A stretch of 49,082 nt of DNA, from the NCBI GenBank assembly GCA_012842605.1, contig DUSN01000077.1, positions 1 through 49,082 on the forward strand, read 5' to 3'. The notes below the pieces were generated by a model. It worked only from the letters and a program-made list of their open reading frames with translations, was not told where the DNA came from and ran no database searches. A program made the translations under genes and the position numbers. This DNA comes from Clostridiales bacterium. Its GTDB lineage: Bacteria; Bacillota; Clostridia; Caldicoprobacterales; DTU083. Position 1 is the first letter of the stretch; every line of letters begins with the position of its first letter. Of this stretch, positions 15,553 to 26,089 are shown piece after piece.

Positions 15553-16935
15553 TTACGGCCTTGACAATTCATGTGGTTCAATAATCCATAAACAAAAACC
15601 ATATTTATCCAAAACAGTCCTGATATTAATGGACTTATCATTGTTACCGGTCTTCTCATTCCACCTGTTAGTCAATCGCAGTTCAGAACACTCAGGTCCG
15701 GTTAGACGATTATTGTTACTTGTATCCACAAGATACTCAGTAACCAGTACTCTTTCTTGTGATAATTCTGTTAGTGTTATATCAACAGCCATAGGTTTAT
15801 CAGTCGGATTTGTCACAAGGACAGTAGTACGGCTTCCATTACCGGCAGCTATAACGCTGTTTTTATGATCCCCTTCCATCTCCAATTCATTTTCCTCAAG
15901 CATATGCAGCATAGTTATTGCATTTCCATTAGGAGTAGGTGCATAGCTGCCGTCATCAAGCCGCAGGAATTGGGTATAGGACATTTGGAGATCAGGATTA
16001 TGAAAAGTACACCATGGGAAGATATACATGCCTTCCAGTCTTGAACCCAATATCATACCAGACAAAACTCCTGCTGCATTTTCCAGGCTGTCTGTCCAGA
16101 TTCCTGTAGCTCCTACTGTCCCATATTCATCGAAGAAAATGGGCACATCAGGCAGATTCAGTTCCTTTATCCATTCATGATGCATTTTATAAAAGGCTGA
16201 AAGTCTGTTTATATCCTTGTTGTAGTCATGGGCAGAATAGAAATCAATCATTTTGTCCGGATCCTTGTCTTCCGCCAAAAGCTGCAAAAACTTATACCAT
16301 AAATGAGGATGCCCCATGGGTCCAGTCATAGCAGTACCCCCAACCATAAGAGGCAGTTCATAGTTATGTTTCTTATTCAATCTCCTCACTGCACGATATA
16401 CGCGCTTATACAGTTCATAATACTGCGGTATTGTAATCCCGCCAAACGGACGAATCTCGCATTCATTACTTACCTCAATATAGCGGATATTAGGACAAAG
16501 CGCTTTATAATACTCAATGACATTCTCAACAACCTCTTCATATTTATCCAAAGATACTATACCGTCAGCAGTCTCCCTTTCATAACGGCGAATATTCAGC
16601 ATCACCTCATCACTATGCCGGCTATGGCTGGTCAAATAGTCTTTATAACGGGTTTGGGAAGGTACAGTGCTGCCCCAGTCATATTCATAATGATTTGGAT
16701 CATCGTGATACCGGTTCACACCAATCTGATAATTCCAGAAATATTCATCTGTTCTATAATCCCATACTTCATCGAGGGTAACCCAGCATCTCATAATCTT
16801 CGGCCTTGCATTTACCTTTTCCCAGAATGCAGGAAAATCAGAGGGAGGTGAATATCGAAGAGTTGAATTTTGATACTTTTCAATACGTGGCCAGATTCTA
16901 ACAAACTTAGCAGTGTTGACTATTACTTTAGGCAT
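15553..16935 (-). CDS. Clan GH-A glycoside hydrolase (GH39-like)
   Basis: This 460-aa protein has a TIM-barrel N-terminal two thirds with the two clan GH-A carboxylates in expected places: IEVSNECEI (Asn157-Glu158, acid/base) and VPIFFDEYGTVG (Glu270, nucleophile). A beta-sandwich follows (about 355-460, TVLVTNPTDKPMAVDITL). The architecture recalls GH39 beta-xylosidases/iduronidases and related GH-A families; I cannot fix the family by eye. No signal peptide is visible, so it is probably cytoplasmic. AGGGGA precedes the ATG. It is cotranscribed with the mutarotase-like and GH16 genes. Confidence 0.75.
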   Translation of the reverse strand: MPKVIVNTAKFVRIWPRIEKYQNSTLRYSPPSDFPAFWEKVNARPKIMRCWVTLDEVWDYRTDEYFWNYQIGVNRYHDDPNHYEYDWGSTVPSQTRYKDYLTSHSRHSDEVMLNIRRYERETADGIVSLDKYEEVVENVIEYYKALCPNIRYIEVSNECEIRPFGGITIPQYYELYKRVYRAVRRLNKKHNYELPLMVGGTAMTGPMGHPHLWYKFLQLLAEDKDPDKMIDFYSAHDYNKDINRLSAFYKMHHEWIKELNLPDVPIFFDEYGTVGATGIWTDSLENAAGVLSGMILGSRLEGMYIFPWCTFHNPDLQMSYTQFLRLDDGSYAPTPNGNAITMLHMLEENELEMEGDHKNSVIAAGNGSRTTVLVTNPTDKPMAVDITLTELSQERVLVTEYLVDTSNNNRLTGPECSELRLTNRWNEKTGNNDKSINIRTVLDKYGFCLWIIEPHELSRP

Positions 16936-16982
16936 TTTTGTTCCCCTTTCTATTGACTTAAAATATCTTCATTATTTTGAAC

Positions 16983-17828
16983 TTACCTATCAGATATTCT
17001 GGTCCAGAACATTACATATTTTCTGCTTTCCAACCTTAAATGTCCATCTTTCATATTCAGCCCGTTGACAGGTCCGCTCTGTGGTTCAATGCACAGAAAG
17101 CCTTTATCACCGCCACCGTTGTATAGTATCCACTGACTAAAATTTTCTGAAGTATGATAAAAGTAATTGCCTATCCTTGCTGTATTACCTGCAGCAGTGA
17201 AGAATCCGGAAATTATCCTTCTCTTTGGAGAGCAGCCTCTGATATATAATCGTTCATGTTCCTCGATTTCCAGCAGTCTTCCCGTGGGTATATAATTTTC
17301 ATTTGTTTCCCAGCGTTTTCCCAGCGGAACGCTAAATATATGCGGTTCAGCAAAGGTAGTATGCAAGCCTAATAGAACCGGCATATCGCTATCTGATGTG
17401 TTTTCAATTTCTATAGTCTGTGTAAGGCCATCCTCCCCTAACGAACAGATAATTGTCATTCGAAAAGGAAAAGGATAACGCTCACCGCAATCTTCATAAA
17501 CACATGTTACACTGTTCATTTCTGTTTTAAGGATAGAAAATGGCGCATCAAACATCTTCCCGTGAATATGATTGTTTCTTTGAGGTTCATTAAGCTCTAG
17601 ACTATAATAAACTCCGTCAAAACAAAACCTGCCGCCCTCTGTTCGGTTAGGTGGAAACAGAAGAGGGGTACCGTACAGATATGGTGATTCCGTTAACACA
17701 GTCATATTTTCAGGAGACCGCAATATCTCGAAACCATCATGTTTTAAGCTGATAACGTTGGCACCGAACAAGGGAAGCATTTCTGCTTCCCACTTCTGGT
17801 ATTTCAGCTTTACCTTTTGAATATACAT
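16983..17828 (-). CDS. Aldose 1-epimerase (galactose mutarotase-like) family protein
   Basis: This 281-aa protein has the galactose mutarotase fold: LPLFGANVISLKHDGFEILR near the N-terminus, LYGTPLLFPPNRTEGGRFCFDG, HGKMFDAPF (an early His) and LGLHTTFAEP (a later His). A C-terminal FLCIEPQSGPVNGLN holds the likely catalytic Glu. It would interconvert sugar anomers released by the neighbouring glycosidases. GGAGA precedes the ATG. It lies 15 bases downstream of the second DUF6259 gene, in the same transcription unit. Confidence 0.82.
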   Translation of the reverse strand: MYIQKVKLKYQKWEAEMLPLFGANVISLKHDGFEILRSPENMTVLTESPYLYGTPLLFPPNRTEGGRFCFDGVYYSLELNEPQRNNHIHGKMFDAPFSILKTEMNSVTCVYEDCGERYPFPFRMTIICSLGEDGLTQTIEIENTSDSDMPVLLGLHTTFAEPHIFSVPLGKRWETNENYIPTGRLLEIEEHERLYIRGCSPKRRIISGFFTAAGNTARIGNYFYHTSENFSQWILYNGGGDKGFLCIEPQSGPVNGLNMKDGHLRLESRKYVMFWTRISDR

Positions 17829-17843
17829 ATATATCTCCTAAAA

Positions 17844-19925
17844 TTAATCATGCTGTTGATTTTCAAAAAGTGCCACTGCAATTTGCTGCGGCAAAAGCTT
17901 TCCAGGCAAAGCTGTAAATGTATCATCTACAGTCGATACTTCTATCAGCTTATAATCCTTTACCTGAAGATCTAAAACAGCATCTTTATCCGTATCATTC
18001 CATATAGCTACTGCCAGTTTATTGCCATTTACATATGATTTTGCTATAATTCCCGGGTTATTGCAGGTTATATGGTGTGTATCCATAAATGTACCGTATC
18101 CCAGAACATCCCAATACTTCCTGCGAAGTTCGGTAACCTTTCTGGCATACTCGTTATATTCGGCATATGTATTGTTCAACACATCATCACAGTCTGCCTG
18201 ATACCGGATTTCCATTTCATAACGATATCCAAACGTAAATGCATAGTTAGCCACCCGGGGAGAAATGTACGGGTACTGATTTCTGAGGGTTATAATAATG
18301 TCTGAGAAGCAATACCGGAATAATTCCGGATAATTGATTACTTCCACTCTTTCATTATCCAGCCCGACATCAAGGCGGTTTCCCTCTCTGCTGGGGTATG
18401 CACATATTCCATGCAGGCAATCCACATATGTTGAATATAAATCTGTGATTACCTCGGTAAAAAAAGCAAATTCCTTGTCTATTTCTTTTGTGCGATTTTG
18501 AATTCCATTAAGCAGCTCTTTTCTTCCGTTTGACATGGAAAGTGACGGCTTCCCTTTTGCATGCGGGTGCCTGTTGTCAAAACAAGGCTTGGGTGGTATG
18601 CCTCCGATTTGATCATATAATACTCCGTCAGCGCCAAAATCAGATATAAAATCAGCCTTCTCCTTCATTAATGACTGCCACTCCGGACAGGAAGGACAGG
18701 CAGTAGAAAATGTCTTACGGGTGTAGTTCTTTAGGAAGGTACTTTCATGAGACTTATTGTATTGCTCATAGTATGGCACTCCGTCTTTACTCTTTATCTC
18801 ATAATTGCTGCCGCCATTGTTATAAAAATCAGTTGTTATATCAATCAAGTGGCCCTGATAGTACAGAGTAACCTTTCCGCCCATTTTCTGGACTGCTTTA
18901 ATATTATCTTTCAGCATCTGTGCACCGCCGAGTGATTCGCTGACTTCAAGATCGGGATACTTGTTGTCATGTCCGCTGTCATACCAGCCAAACAGGCCTA
19001 AAGTATCGCATCCTGTTTCAACCGCTTTCTGATACAGCTTGGGAAGGGTGTTATATTTCCACATTTCATGGCCGTATTGCTGTTTATTGATAACAAGATA
19101 GTACCCCATCATGTCTCTTACCCATTGGGGTACATGATGATAAGTTCTCCATGTTTTCGTCCATTCCATATAATCGTGGGCACCATGATGCCATGTGCCT
19201 GTATATAATTTCAAAACTGCCGGCGGAGCATGCCACGCCTCTTCATATTTTACAAAAGCCATCTTATTAATGGTCAGGGTAATAGCACCACGGTCAATGC
19301 TGCTTCCTTTCGCTCTAAGCTCAGTTGCATAAAAATCATTGTCATGGCTGGCTATATACAATACCTGGTCTTTATCCTCCAAAGCCATCCACTGCATACT
19401 GCCGTGCCCCGGATATGTCATGGATAAAGAGTGATTGAATATCTCTCTGGACGGACCCTTTCGCGCCAGATATTCCCCTATATTATAGTACTTCTCTCCG
19501 CTTTGATGAGGCCATAAAAGCGCCGGCTTGCCCCCGGCCAGGGTTTTTACTGTGCCAATGATGGGATAATAAAAGTCGGTAATAAGAGCTCCTTCTTCAT
19601 TATTATTGATGACAGCATCGAAGACTAAATTCTCTCTGTCCAATGCTGCAATAAGCGTTAGTGATATGTCAGCAATAAAATCCCTAACCTTTGTTTTCTT
19701 TACAGAAAACTCAATGCTTCCATCCTTTTCTGTAACAGTAAACTCCTGTTTGCTTCCAAACGCAACATTCTCCCAGTTCTGTCCCTTTTTAAATATCACA
19801 CGAAAGCTGTCTTCTGCAGGAGATGTTATAATGTTACCGTACTGACTTTCTTTGTTTTTTAAATAAGTTAATCTGCCATATTCATCAAACTCAACCGATA
19901 GAAATTCATTTTCCAATCGATACAC
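17844..19925 (-). CDS. DUF6259 family glycosidase-like protein (copy 2 of a tandem pair)
   Basis: This 693-aa cytoplasmic protein has a beta-sandwich N-terminus (about 1-230, beginning MYRLENEFLSVEFDEYGRLT). A central TIM-barrel region follows (about 270-600) with [12 protein letters not shown] (Asp438) and FAFFTEVITD (Glu491), then a C-terminal beta domain. An Asp on a barrel strand next to a Glu-bearing strand is what a retaining glycosidase of clan GH-D or a similar clan would show. Catalytic roles are inference. GTG start at 19925 with GGAGG upstream. It is a full-length paralog of the protein encoded directly upstream. DUF6259 is my best family name from memory. Confidence 0.7.
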   Translation of the reverse strand: MYRLENEFLSVEFDEYGRLTYLKNKESQYGNIITSPAEDSFRVIFKKGQNWENVAFGSKQEFTVTEKDGSIEFSVKKTKVRDFIADISLTLIAALDRENLVFDAVINNNEEGALITDFYYPIIGTVKTLAGGKPALLWPHQSGEKYYNIGEYLARKGPSREIFNHSLSMTYPGHGSMQWMALEDKDQVLYIASHDNDFYATELRAKGSSIDRGAITLTINKMAFVKYEEAWHAPPAVLKLYTGTWHHGAHDYMEWTKTWRTYHHVPQWVRDMMGYYLVINKQQYGHEMWKYNTLPKLYQKAVETGCDTLGLFGWYDSGHDNKYPDLEVSESLGGAQMLKDNIKAVQKMGGKVTLYYQGHLIDITTDFYNNGGSNYEIKSKDGVPYYEQYNKSHESTFLKNYTRKTFSTACPSCPEWQSLMKEKADFISDFGADGVLYDQIGGIPPKPCFDNRHPHAKGKPSLSMSNGRKELLNGIQNRTKEIDKEFAFFTEVITDLYSTYVDCLHGICAYPSREGNRLDVGLDNERVEVINYPELFRYCFSDIIITLRNQYPYISPRVANYAFTFGYRYEMEIRYQADCDDVLNNTYAEYNEYARKVTELRRKYWDVLGYGTFMDTHHITCNNPGIIAKSYVNGNKLAVAIWNDTDKDAVLDLQVKDYKLIEVSTVDDTFTALPGKLLPQQIAVALFENQQHD

Positions 19926-19958
19926 AAAGGCCGCCTCCTTTACCCAATTTACACCTGG

Positions 19959-22040
19959 TCACACTTTTTCATATAAAGCCAGCAGTATTTGCTGCGGTTC
20001 CAGTTTTTCAAGCAGGCCGGAATATGTATTATCAATCGTAGATGCCTCAATTAACCTGTATCCCGGCACGTCCATATCAATTTTTGCATCATCATAAGTA
20101 TCATTCCACATTGCAACTGCCAGCTTGTCGCCATTTGCAAATACCTTGGAGATAATTGCCGGGTTGCGGTTTACAATACTGTCAACATCCCTGTAAATGC
20201 CGTATCCAAGAATGTCCCAATACTTCCTGCGCAGCTCTGTTACTTTCTTTGAATACTCTCTGAATTCCGGATATTTGTCATTTAAAATTTCATCCCGGTC
20301 ATCCTGATACCTGATCTCCATTTCATAACGCAAGCCGAATACAAATGCATAGTTGGCAACTCTGGGTGCTATGTAAGGAAAAGAATTTCGTACTGTGATA
20401 ATTACATCAGGAAAGCAATAGCGAAACATTTCAGGATAATTAATGCATTCAGCAATTTCATCATTAGTGTCTGTCTCCAGTCTGTTGGCGACCCTTGACG
20501 GGTATAAATACATTCCATGGATGCAATCAACATAAGCGGAGTAAACATCAGTTATGTGTTCAGTAAAAAAAGCATAGTCTTTGCTTATTTCCTTTGTTCG
20601 TTTTTGAATCCTGTCCAACAGCTGCATTCTGCCGTGGGTCATGGAAAGGGAAGGTTTGCCTTTGGCATGGGGATGTTCCTCGTTAAAGCAGGGATATGCA
20701 AACATACCTCCTATTTGGTCGTACAGGACACCATCAGCGCCAAAGGAAGCTACAAAATCAGCTTTTCTTTCCATTAATTCCTGCCATTCCGGACAGGACG
20801 GGCATGCCGTGGAAAAGACCTTGTTGGTGAAATGCGCAAGAAATGCACTTTTATGTGACTTATTGTAGCTCTCGAAATAAGGTGTGTTCCAGCGGCTTCT
20901 GGATTCATATTTATATCCGCCGTTTCTATAGAAGTCTGTGGTTATATCTATCAGATGCCCCTGCTGATACAGGGTAACTCTGCCACCTGCCTCCTGCACA
21001 GCTTTTATATTTTCCTTAAATGCCTGTTCACCGCCGAGACTCTCGCTTACAACCAAGTCGGGGTATTGGTTGTCATGCCCGCTGTCATACCATCCGAAAA
21101 GTCCCAGGGTATCACAGCCATGTTCAGCTGCCAGTTCATACAGCCGGGGCAGTTCATCATACTTCCACATCTCATAACCAAATTGCTGTTTATTTATCAC
21201 AAGAAAATACCCCATCATATCTGATACCCATTTTGGTTTGCTATGCTCTTTTCTCCAGGTTTTTGCCCACTGCGCATATTCTCTTGCACCGTGATGCCAT
21301 GTGCCTGTATAAAGCTTCATTATCACCGGAGGGCATTTCCAAATTTCACCTTTCTTTACAAAAGGCATTTTTTCCATTATTAATGTAATGGCACCACTGT
21401 CCTGCGAACTGCCCTTAACTCTCATCTCAGAGGCATAAAACTCAGAATCATGACCTGCAAAATATAAGGTTTGATCACCATCTGTCAGGGCCATCCACTG
21501 CATACTGCCTCCAATACCATGTCCGCCGGGAAAACTGAGTGACAGGGAATTCGAGTGAGATTCTCTATGTTCACGCATGTTTGTGAGATATTGACCGATA
21601 TTATTATATTTTTCTCCGCATTGATTAGGCCATAGCAAAGCAGGTTTGCCGCCTGCCAGGGTTTTTATAACACCAATGTATGGATATTCAAAATCTGTAA
21701 TTAAGCAGTCCTCATAACAAATGATTTCAGCATCAAAGATCAGATCTTCCCCCGCCAATGCGGCCTTGAGCTTTACACTGATATCAACAGAAAAGTCACG
21801 GAGTCTGCATTTTTCCACAGTGAACTCTATGCAGTTATTTTCCTGTTTTACTTTAAAATCCTGGTCTTTGGAATAAACTACATTTTCCCAATTATCATTT
21901 TTTTTAAATATCATTTTAAAGCAAATATCTGCCGGTGATACAATAATATTGCCTTTTCCAGACTGATTATTGGACAAATAAATGAGCCTGCCTTTATCAT
22001 CAAACGATGCCCTTAAATGCTGATTCAATAAGGTATACAT
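19959..22040 (-). CDS. DUF6259 family glycosidase-like protein (copy 1 of a tandem pair)
   Basis: This 693-aa protein is homologous to the next gene product along its whole length. Shared blocks include [68 protein letters not shown] and YCFPDVIIT. The start is the ATG at 22040 with AGGGGG 7 bases upstream; an in-frame start ten codons earlier lacks a ribosome site. The predicted barrel Asp (VLYDQI) is conserved. The predicted acid/base strand reads FFTEHITD instead of FFTEVITD, so specificity may differ. No signal peptide. It follows the binding-protein gene after a gap that carries a strong hairpin. Confidence 0.7.
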   Translation of the reverse strand: MYTLLNQHLRASFDDKGRLIYLSNNQSGKGNIIVSPADICFKMIFKKNDNWENVVYSKDQDFKVKQENNCIEFTVEKCRLRDFSVDISVKLKAALAGEDLIFDAEIICYEDCLITDFEYPYIGVIKTLAGGKPALLWPNQCGEKYNNIGQYLTNMREHRESHSNSLSLSFPGGHGIGGSMQWMALTDGDQTLYFAGHDSEFYASEMRVKGSSQDSGAITLIMEKMPFVKKGEIWKCPPVIMKLYTGTWHHGAREYAQWAKTWRKEHSKPKWVSDMMGYFLVINKQQFGYEMWKYDELPRLYELAAEHGCDTLGLFGWYDSGHDNQYPDLVVSESLGGEQAFKENIKAVQEAGGRVTLYQQGHLIDITTDFYRNGGYKYESRSRWNTPYFESYNKSHKSAFLAHFTNKVFSTACPSCPEWQELMERKADFVASFGADGVLYDQIGGMFAYPCFNEEHPHAKGKPSLSMTHGRMQLLDRIQKRTKEISKDYAFFTEHITDVYSAYVDCIHGMYLYPSRVANRLETDTNDEIAECINYPEMFRYCFPDVIITVRNSFPYIAPRVANYAFVFGLRYEMEIRYQDDRDEILNDKYPEFREYSKKVTELRRKYWDILGYGIYRDVDSIVNRNPAIISKVFANGDKLAVAMWNDTYDDAKIDMDVPGYRLIEASTIDNTYSGLLEKLEPQQILLALYEKV

Positions 22041-22180
22041 TGTAATTCCCCCTGTTCTTGCAAACGGCAAATATAATACAGACTGACAGATGTGAGCCGG
22101 CCTTTTGCCATACTTTACATATTTCTGGAAGTCAGATATAATATTAATGCATTAATTTTATACAATCAGGGTAAATGTTT

Positions 22181-22216
22181 TGGAACAGGCGAGGATTGTA
22201 ATCCTCGCCTGTTCCA
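22181..22216. other. Perfect 17-bp stem-loop between binding-protein gene and downstream operon genes
   Basis: The arms 22181-22197 and 22200-22216 are perfectly complementary (TGGAACAGGCGAGGATT and its complement) with a two-base centre. No T-run follows on either strand, so it is not a standard terminator. It lies 41 bases past the binding-protein stop codon. Such hairpins often protect the binding-protein mRNA 3' end and lower expression of downstream genes (inference). The 217-base gap holds nothing else. Confidence 0.7.
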
Positions 22217-22257
22217 CATTATCTACTGTTAACATAATTTTATTTTTACAGCAAGAA

Positions 22258-23823
22258 TCAGTTACCTTCCTGAGCTTTCCATGCTTTTGTAGCTTCAATT
22301 TCCCATTCGGTGCCGCCTATACTCTCCCATTCACCAATGTATCTATCATAGATGGATTTCAGATCACCGTCTGCTGCCAGCATCTCAACGTACATCTCAT
22401 TAATCAGCTGATCCATATCTGCACCATACTCAAGTCTTGTTTGCAATGGTGTTGCGATGTAAACATGCGGGATTGATATTTTTCGGGCCAGTGCTACACC
22501 TTCCTGTGTCTGTTTGTTGAAAGTACGTATTTCCGTATGGTGTGTTGGAGCAAACAAATACCAATAGACCCATCCACCTGATGCACGATGGGTGGCACTA
22601 TCTTTATATTCTCCAAGCAACTCATATTGGCCGGCTTCTTTATCAATCCACCTATACATGGTACCTTCTATACCCAGGTACAGTAATTCATTTCCTTCCT
22701 CGGACATACAGTAGTTCGCAAATTTAACTGCTGCCTCAAGATTCTTGCAATTGGAGGAAAATGCCCAGCCGCTGGTTAATGACATATAGGTTGTGGGAGT
22801 TCCATGACTGCCGTCTGGTCCTTTGATAATCGGGAAATCAAATGTGGGAACAGGATCCTCTGTATAGCGGGAAGGCATCCAGTTGTTTGTCGGTCCTACG
22901 CATTCCCATTCGATCGCGCCTGCTACACCATTCCACAGCTTTCCGAACATATCCATTGTGGGAATGGTAGCCCAGTCAGGTTCTATTAATCCATCCTTGT
23001 TAAGCTTATTGATATATTCCATTGCCTCCAGGAATTTGGGGTGTTTAACCCATATAGTAACAGTGCCGTCTTCCAATTCAATATTACAATTTACAGGAAT
23101 CCCATATGCTCCGAAAATGGTAGCAAACATATTGGGATTAGTGTTTGCACAAAGTCCAAATGTGTCATCTTGTCCATCGCCATCAGGATCATTATAGGTA
23201 AATGCATACAGTACTTTATATAAACTGTCTAAGTCTGTTGGCAATTCCATTCCCAGGTTGGCCAGCCAGTCTGTGCGCATATTCAACTGTCTTATATACC
23301 CCAGCCTTGCATCCAGCACTAAATAGATGCCATCTGAATTAATAGGTGCTTTTTCAAGATTTTCGCCGATATTTGCTATAATATTGGGGGCATACTTATA
23401 AATCAGATCGCCGACTTCTGCAAGGAAACCGCCTTCTTTAAATTCTATTGCCTCATCTCCACTTGTATTGAAGATATCAGGCAGACTGTTTGAAGCAGCC
23501 AGAGTGCTCTTTTTTGTTGCATGATCCGCTCCCGGAACGTAAGTCATTTTAATTATTGTGTTGGTTCTTCTGCCAAGCTCCTGCAGTACAATATTGTCTT
23601 CACTGGGCGTGTTGTCTCCTGACATCAATATGCTGAGCTCCACAGGTTCTTCATTTACAGGTTCTGATGTTTCAGCAGGATCAGTTTCGGAAGGAGCCTC
23701 AGTGGGTTTACCGGTCGGCTGTCCTCCTTCTGTTGGCTTGGAACATGACGCTAAAGCAAAAATCAAAGAGAGTATTACTATCAACGATAGTCCTGAGATA
23801 AAATTTTTCCGCATTTTCCTCAT
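22258..23823 (-). CDS. Extracellular solute-binding lipoprotein of the second sugar ABC importer
   Basis: This 521-aa protein begins with a positively charged signal segment followed by LIVILSLIFALASCSKP; the lipobox LASC puts the mature Cys at residue 27. A Pro/Thr/Glu-rich linker (about 28-60) tethers the type-1 binding domain to the membrane. The body has segments such as IEWECVGPTNNW and CKNLEAAVKFANYCMSEEGNELL that are usual for the LplA/YtcQ-type family. AGGGGGG precedes the ATG. It follows the two permease genes and precedes the DUF6259 pair, so the importer supplies the substrate of those enzymes. Confidence 0.92.
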   Translation of the reverse strand: MRKMRKNFISGLSLIVILSLIFALASCSKPTEGGQPTGKPTEAPSETDPAETSEPVNEEPVELSILMSGDNTPSEDNIVLQELGRRTNTIIKMTYVPGADHATKKSTLAASNSLPDIFNTSGDEAIEFKEGGFLAEVGDLIYKYAPNIIANIGENLEKAPINSDGIYLVLDARLGYIRQLNMRTDWLANLGMELPTDLDSLYKVLYAFTYNDPDGDGQDDTFGLCANTNPNMFATIFGAYGIPVNCNIELEDGTVTIWVKHPKFLEAMEYINKLNKDGLIEPDWATIPTMDMFGKLWNGVAGAIEWECVGPTNNWMPSRYTEDPVPTFDFPIIKGPDGSHGTPTTYMSLTSGWAFSSNCKNLEAAVKFANYCMSEEGNELLYLGIEGTMYRWIDKEAGQYELLGEYKDSATHRASGGWVYWYLFAPTHHTEIRTFNKQTQEGVALARKISIPHVYIATPLQTRLEYGADMDQLINEMYVEMLAADGDLKSIYDRYIGEWESIGGTEWEIEATKAWKAQEGN

Positions 23824-23879
23824 AATATTTCCCCCCTGATAAATTTGGTAAATAGAGTTTTAACGGCCATCAGCCTTTG

Positions 23880-24776
23880 TCAGCCTTTGATAGAACCTAC
23901 CATCACCCCTTTGGTATAGTATTTTTGCAGGAACGGATAAACAATTAAAACAGGAATAATAGATACAGCAATAACGGTCATTTTCATAGTTTCTTCGGTC
24001 AATCGCGATGCCGGCCCTAGATCTCCTGCATCACCCAAAGCTCCTTTTGCTCCTGCAGCACCGATAAGCTGCCTGAGGTAAACCTGCAATAGTTGAAGCC
24101 TCTGTTCATTTACATACAGTACACCATCCATATAGGAGTTCCAGTTGCCGATACCATAGAACATCGCGATTGCAGCAAGTGCTGGCATAGATAACGGTAG
24201 AATAATCCTGAATAAAATCTGAAAAGCATTTGCTCCGTCAAGTAAGGCTGATTCTTCCAGAGATGAAGGTATGGATTGGAAGTAGTTTCGCAATATAAAC
24301 ATATTGTAAGCACTCATTGCTCCCGGAATTATGTAAACCCAAAATGTATCCAGCATACGCAGATCTTTTAAAAGTATATATGTAGGAATGATGCCGCCGT
24401 TAAACAGCATGGTAAAGAAAATTCCCATTGAAATAAAATTCCGGCCTCTGAACCTCTTTAATGATAATGGATAGGCTGTCAATGCAGAGAGGAAAACACT
24501 TAACAATGTTCCGAAAAAAGTTTTCATAGTGGTATTCCGGTATGCAATAAATATCTGTTTTGTTTTAAATAGCATCTGATAAGCAAGAAGCGTTGGTTTG
24601 CGGGGCAGCAAGAAAAATCCGCCTGTCATGGAAGCACGAGAATCAGATATTGAGTACATAAGAATATGCCAGAAAGGATAAATTGTAGTAAATACAAGAA
24701 GTCCCAAAAATATCCCGATCAACCAATCAGATATAATATCTCCTACACTTCTTTTCTTAATTCCTGATTTCGCCAT
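23880..24776 (-). CDS. Carbohydrate ABC transporter permease (YtcP/LplC type)
   Basis: This 298-aa membrane protein has about six helices. The EAA loop reads SLEESALLDGANAFQILFRIILPLSMPA and the characteristic C-terminus is YYTKGVMVGSIKG. I chose the ATG at 24776, with AAAGGA upstream; the frame is open for 18 more codons but without a ribosome site. It pairs with the permease encoded 16 bases upstream. The longer periplasmic loop (about QLIGAAGAKGALGDAGDLGP) is unlike that of the other copy and may contact the binding protein. Confidence 0.93.
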   Translation of the reverse strand: MAKSGIKKRSVGDIISDWLIGIFLGLLVFTTIYPFWHILMYSISDSRASMTGGFFLLPRKPTLLAYQMLFKTKQIFIAYRNTTMKTFFGTLLSVFLSALTAYPLSLKRFRGRNFISMGIFFTMLFNGGIIPTYILLKDLRMLDTFWVYIIPGAMSAYNMFILRNYFQSIPSSLEESALLDGANAFQILFRIILPLSMPALAAIAMFYGIGNWNSYMDGVLYVNEQRLQLLQVYLRQLIGAAGAKGALGDAGDLGPASRLTEETMKMTVIAVSIIPVLIVYPFLQKYYTKGVMVGSIKG

Positions 24777-24792
24777 ATATGATGTCCTTTCT

Positions 24793-25755
24793 TTACATAA
24801 TCGCGCTGTCCGGGTCAACCTTTCTTGCAATATAATTAGTTATTAAAACCAATGCCATTCCGATTGCTGATTGAAATAATCCTGCGGCTGTTGCTATGGA
24901 GAATTTACGTTGTTCAAGTCCAAGCCTATATACATATGTATCAATAATATCTGCAGTTGACATAACCAGGTCATTGGATATAGCAAATATTTGATCAAAA
25001 CCGGCATACATCATCTGACCGACACGGAAGAACAATAATACAATTATTGTAGAACGCAGTGAAGCTAAAGTAACATGCCACATTTGCTGCCATCTCCCCG
25101 CTCCGTCTATGGCAGCTGCCTCATACAGATCCTGGTCTATTCCTGAAATTGCAGCGAGATATACAATGGTTCCCATACCGGCAGATTTCCATATATGAGA
25201 GATAACAATAACGCTTTTAAAAGTTTCTTTTTGAGTCAGTACATTGGGTATTTTGCCTTTATGCCCCAGCATCTCAGCCAAACCTTTAATTGCTCCGCTG
25301 CTTGGTGAAAAGATTGCGTACATTAGACCATATATAACAATCCAGGAAACAAAATCAGGCAATATGACTGATGTTTGAACAAATTTTTTAACTTTAGAGT
25401 TTCTGACTTCATTAATTAACAAAGACAGTATAATTGGAAAAGGGAAACCGAAAATCAACTTATATATACTGATAAATATATTGTTTGTTAATGCTCTTAT
25501 AAACGCTGAGCGGGAAAATAAATTCACGAAATTGTCAAAACCTACCCATGGAGCATTGAAAAGACTTGAGGAAACCTTATAATCTCTGAATGCTATGGTG
25601 ATTCCATACATTGGCAGGTACTTAAAAATAACTATGTAAAGTACTCCCGGCAATATCATTAAGTACAACATATATTCTTTACGCATGTATTGTAAAAATT
25701 CTTTTAACCAAGCTGCAGGTCTGCCTAAAGTATTTTCTTTCCGTACTGTCTGCAT
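24793..25755 (-). CDS. ABC transporter permease (LplB/YteP type)
   Basis: This 320-aa membrane protein has the LplB-type N-terminus YMLYLMILPGVLYIVIFKYL then PMYGITIAFRDYK. Its EAA-loop segment is YEAAAIDGAGRWQQMWHVTL. It is the first gene of the upstream glycan unit, divergent from the sugar operon on the plus strand. I prefer the ATG at 25755, six bases after GGTGGG, over the ATG at 25761, which touches the ribosome site. Confidence 0.92.
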   Translation of the reverse strand: MQTVRKENTLGRPAAWLKEFLQYMRKEYMLYLMILPGVLYIVIFKYLPMYGITIAFRDYKVSSSLFNAPWVGFDNFVNLFSRSAFIRALTNNIFISIYKLIFGFPFPIILSLLINEVRNSKVKKFVQTSVILPDFVSWIVIYGLMYAIFSPSSGAIKGLAEMLGHKGKIPNVLTQKETFKSVIVISHIWKSAGMGTIVYLAAISGIDQDLYEAAAIDGAGRWQQMWHVTLASLRSTIIVLLFFRVGQMMYAGFDQIFAISNDLVMSTADIIDTYVYRLGLEQRKFSIATAAGLFQSAIGMALVLITNYIARKVDPDSAIM

Positions 25756-25895
25756 GAGCATCCCACCATTTTTTAAATTTAGTCATTGACTTGCTTCTGC
25801 TGATCCTATTCTTTAGGCCAATGTTGTAACCAATACTGAAGCTGTAACTTATGCTGAAGTGAGTTGATTAATTAATATAGCTTTGCTTGTGTATT

Positions 25896-25924
25896 ATATT
25901 ACACGATATTCATGAGTTACGCAA
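25896..25924 (-). promoter_or_regulatory. Candidate promoter of the upstream glycan unit
   Basis: On the minus strand TTGCGT (25919-25924) and TAATAT (25896-25901) are 17 bases apart. The match is modest. The 449-base divergent region 25756-26204 is very AT-rich and contains no gene. Confidence 0.3.
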
Positions 25925-26089
25925 GTATTTTATGAAAATATTTTCAATATTTTTCTTAATTTTCTTTTGTCAGCATATGATAAATCATACAATTTTACCT
26001 AATTATATGTGTTTTATTGTCTATATTTTATACTTTTTAAATTTCATGACAAGTTTTTTCAAATTTTATATTTTATTTTGATAATATTA

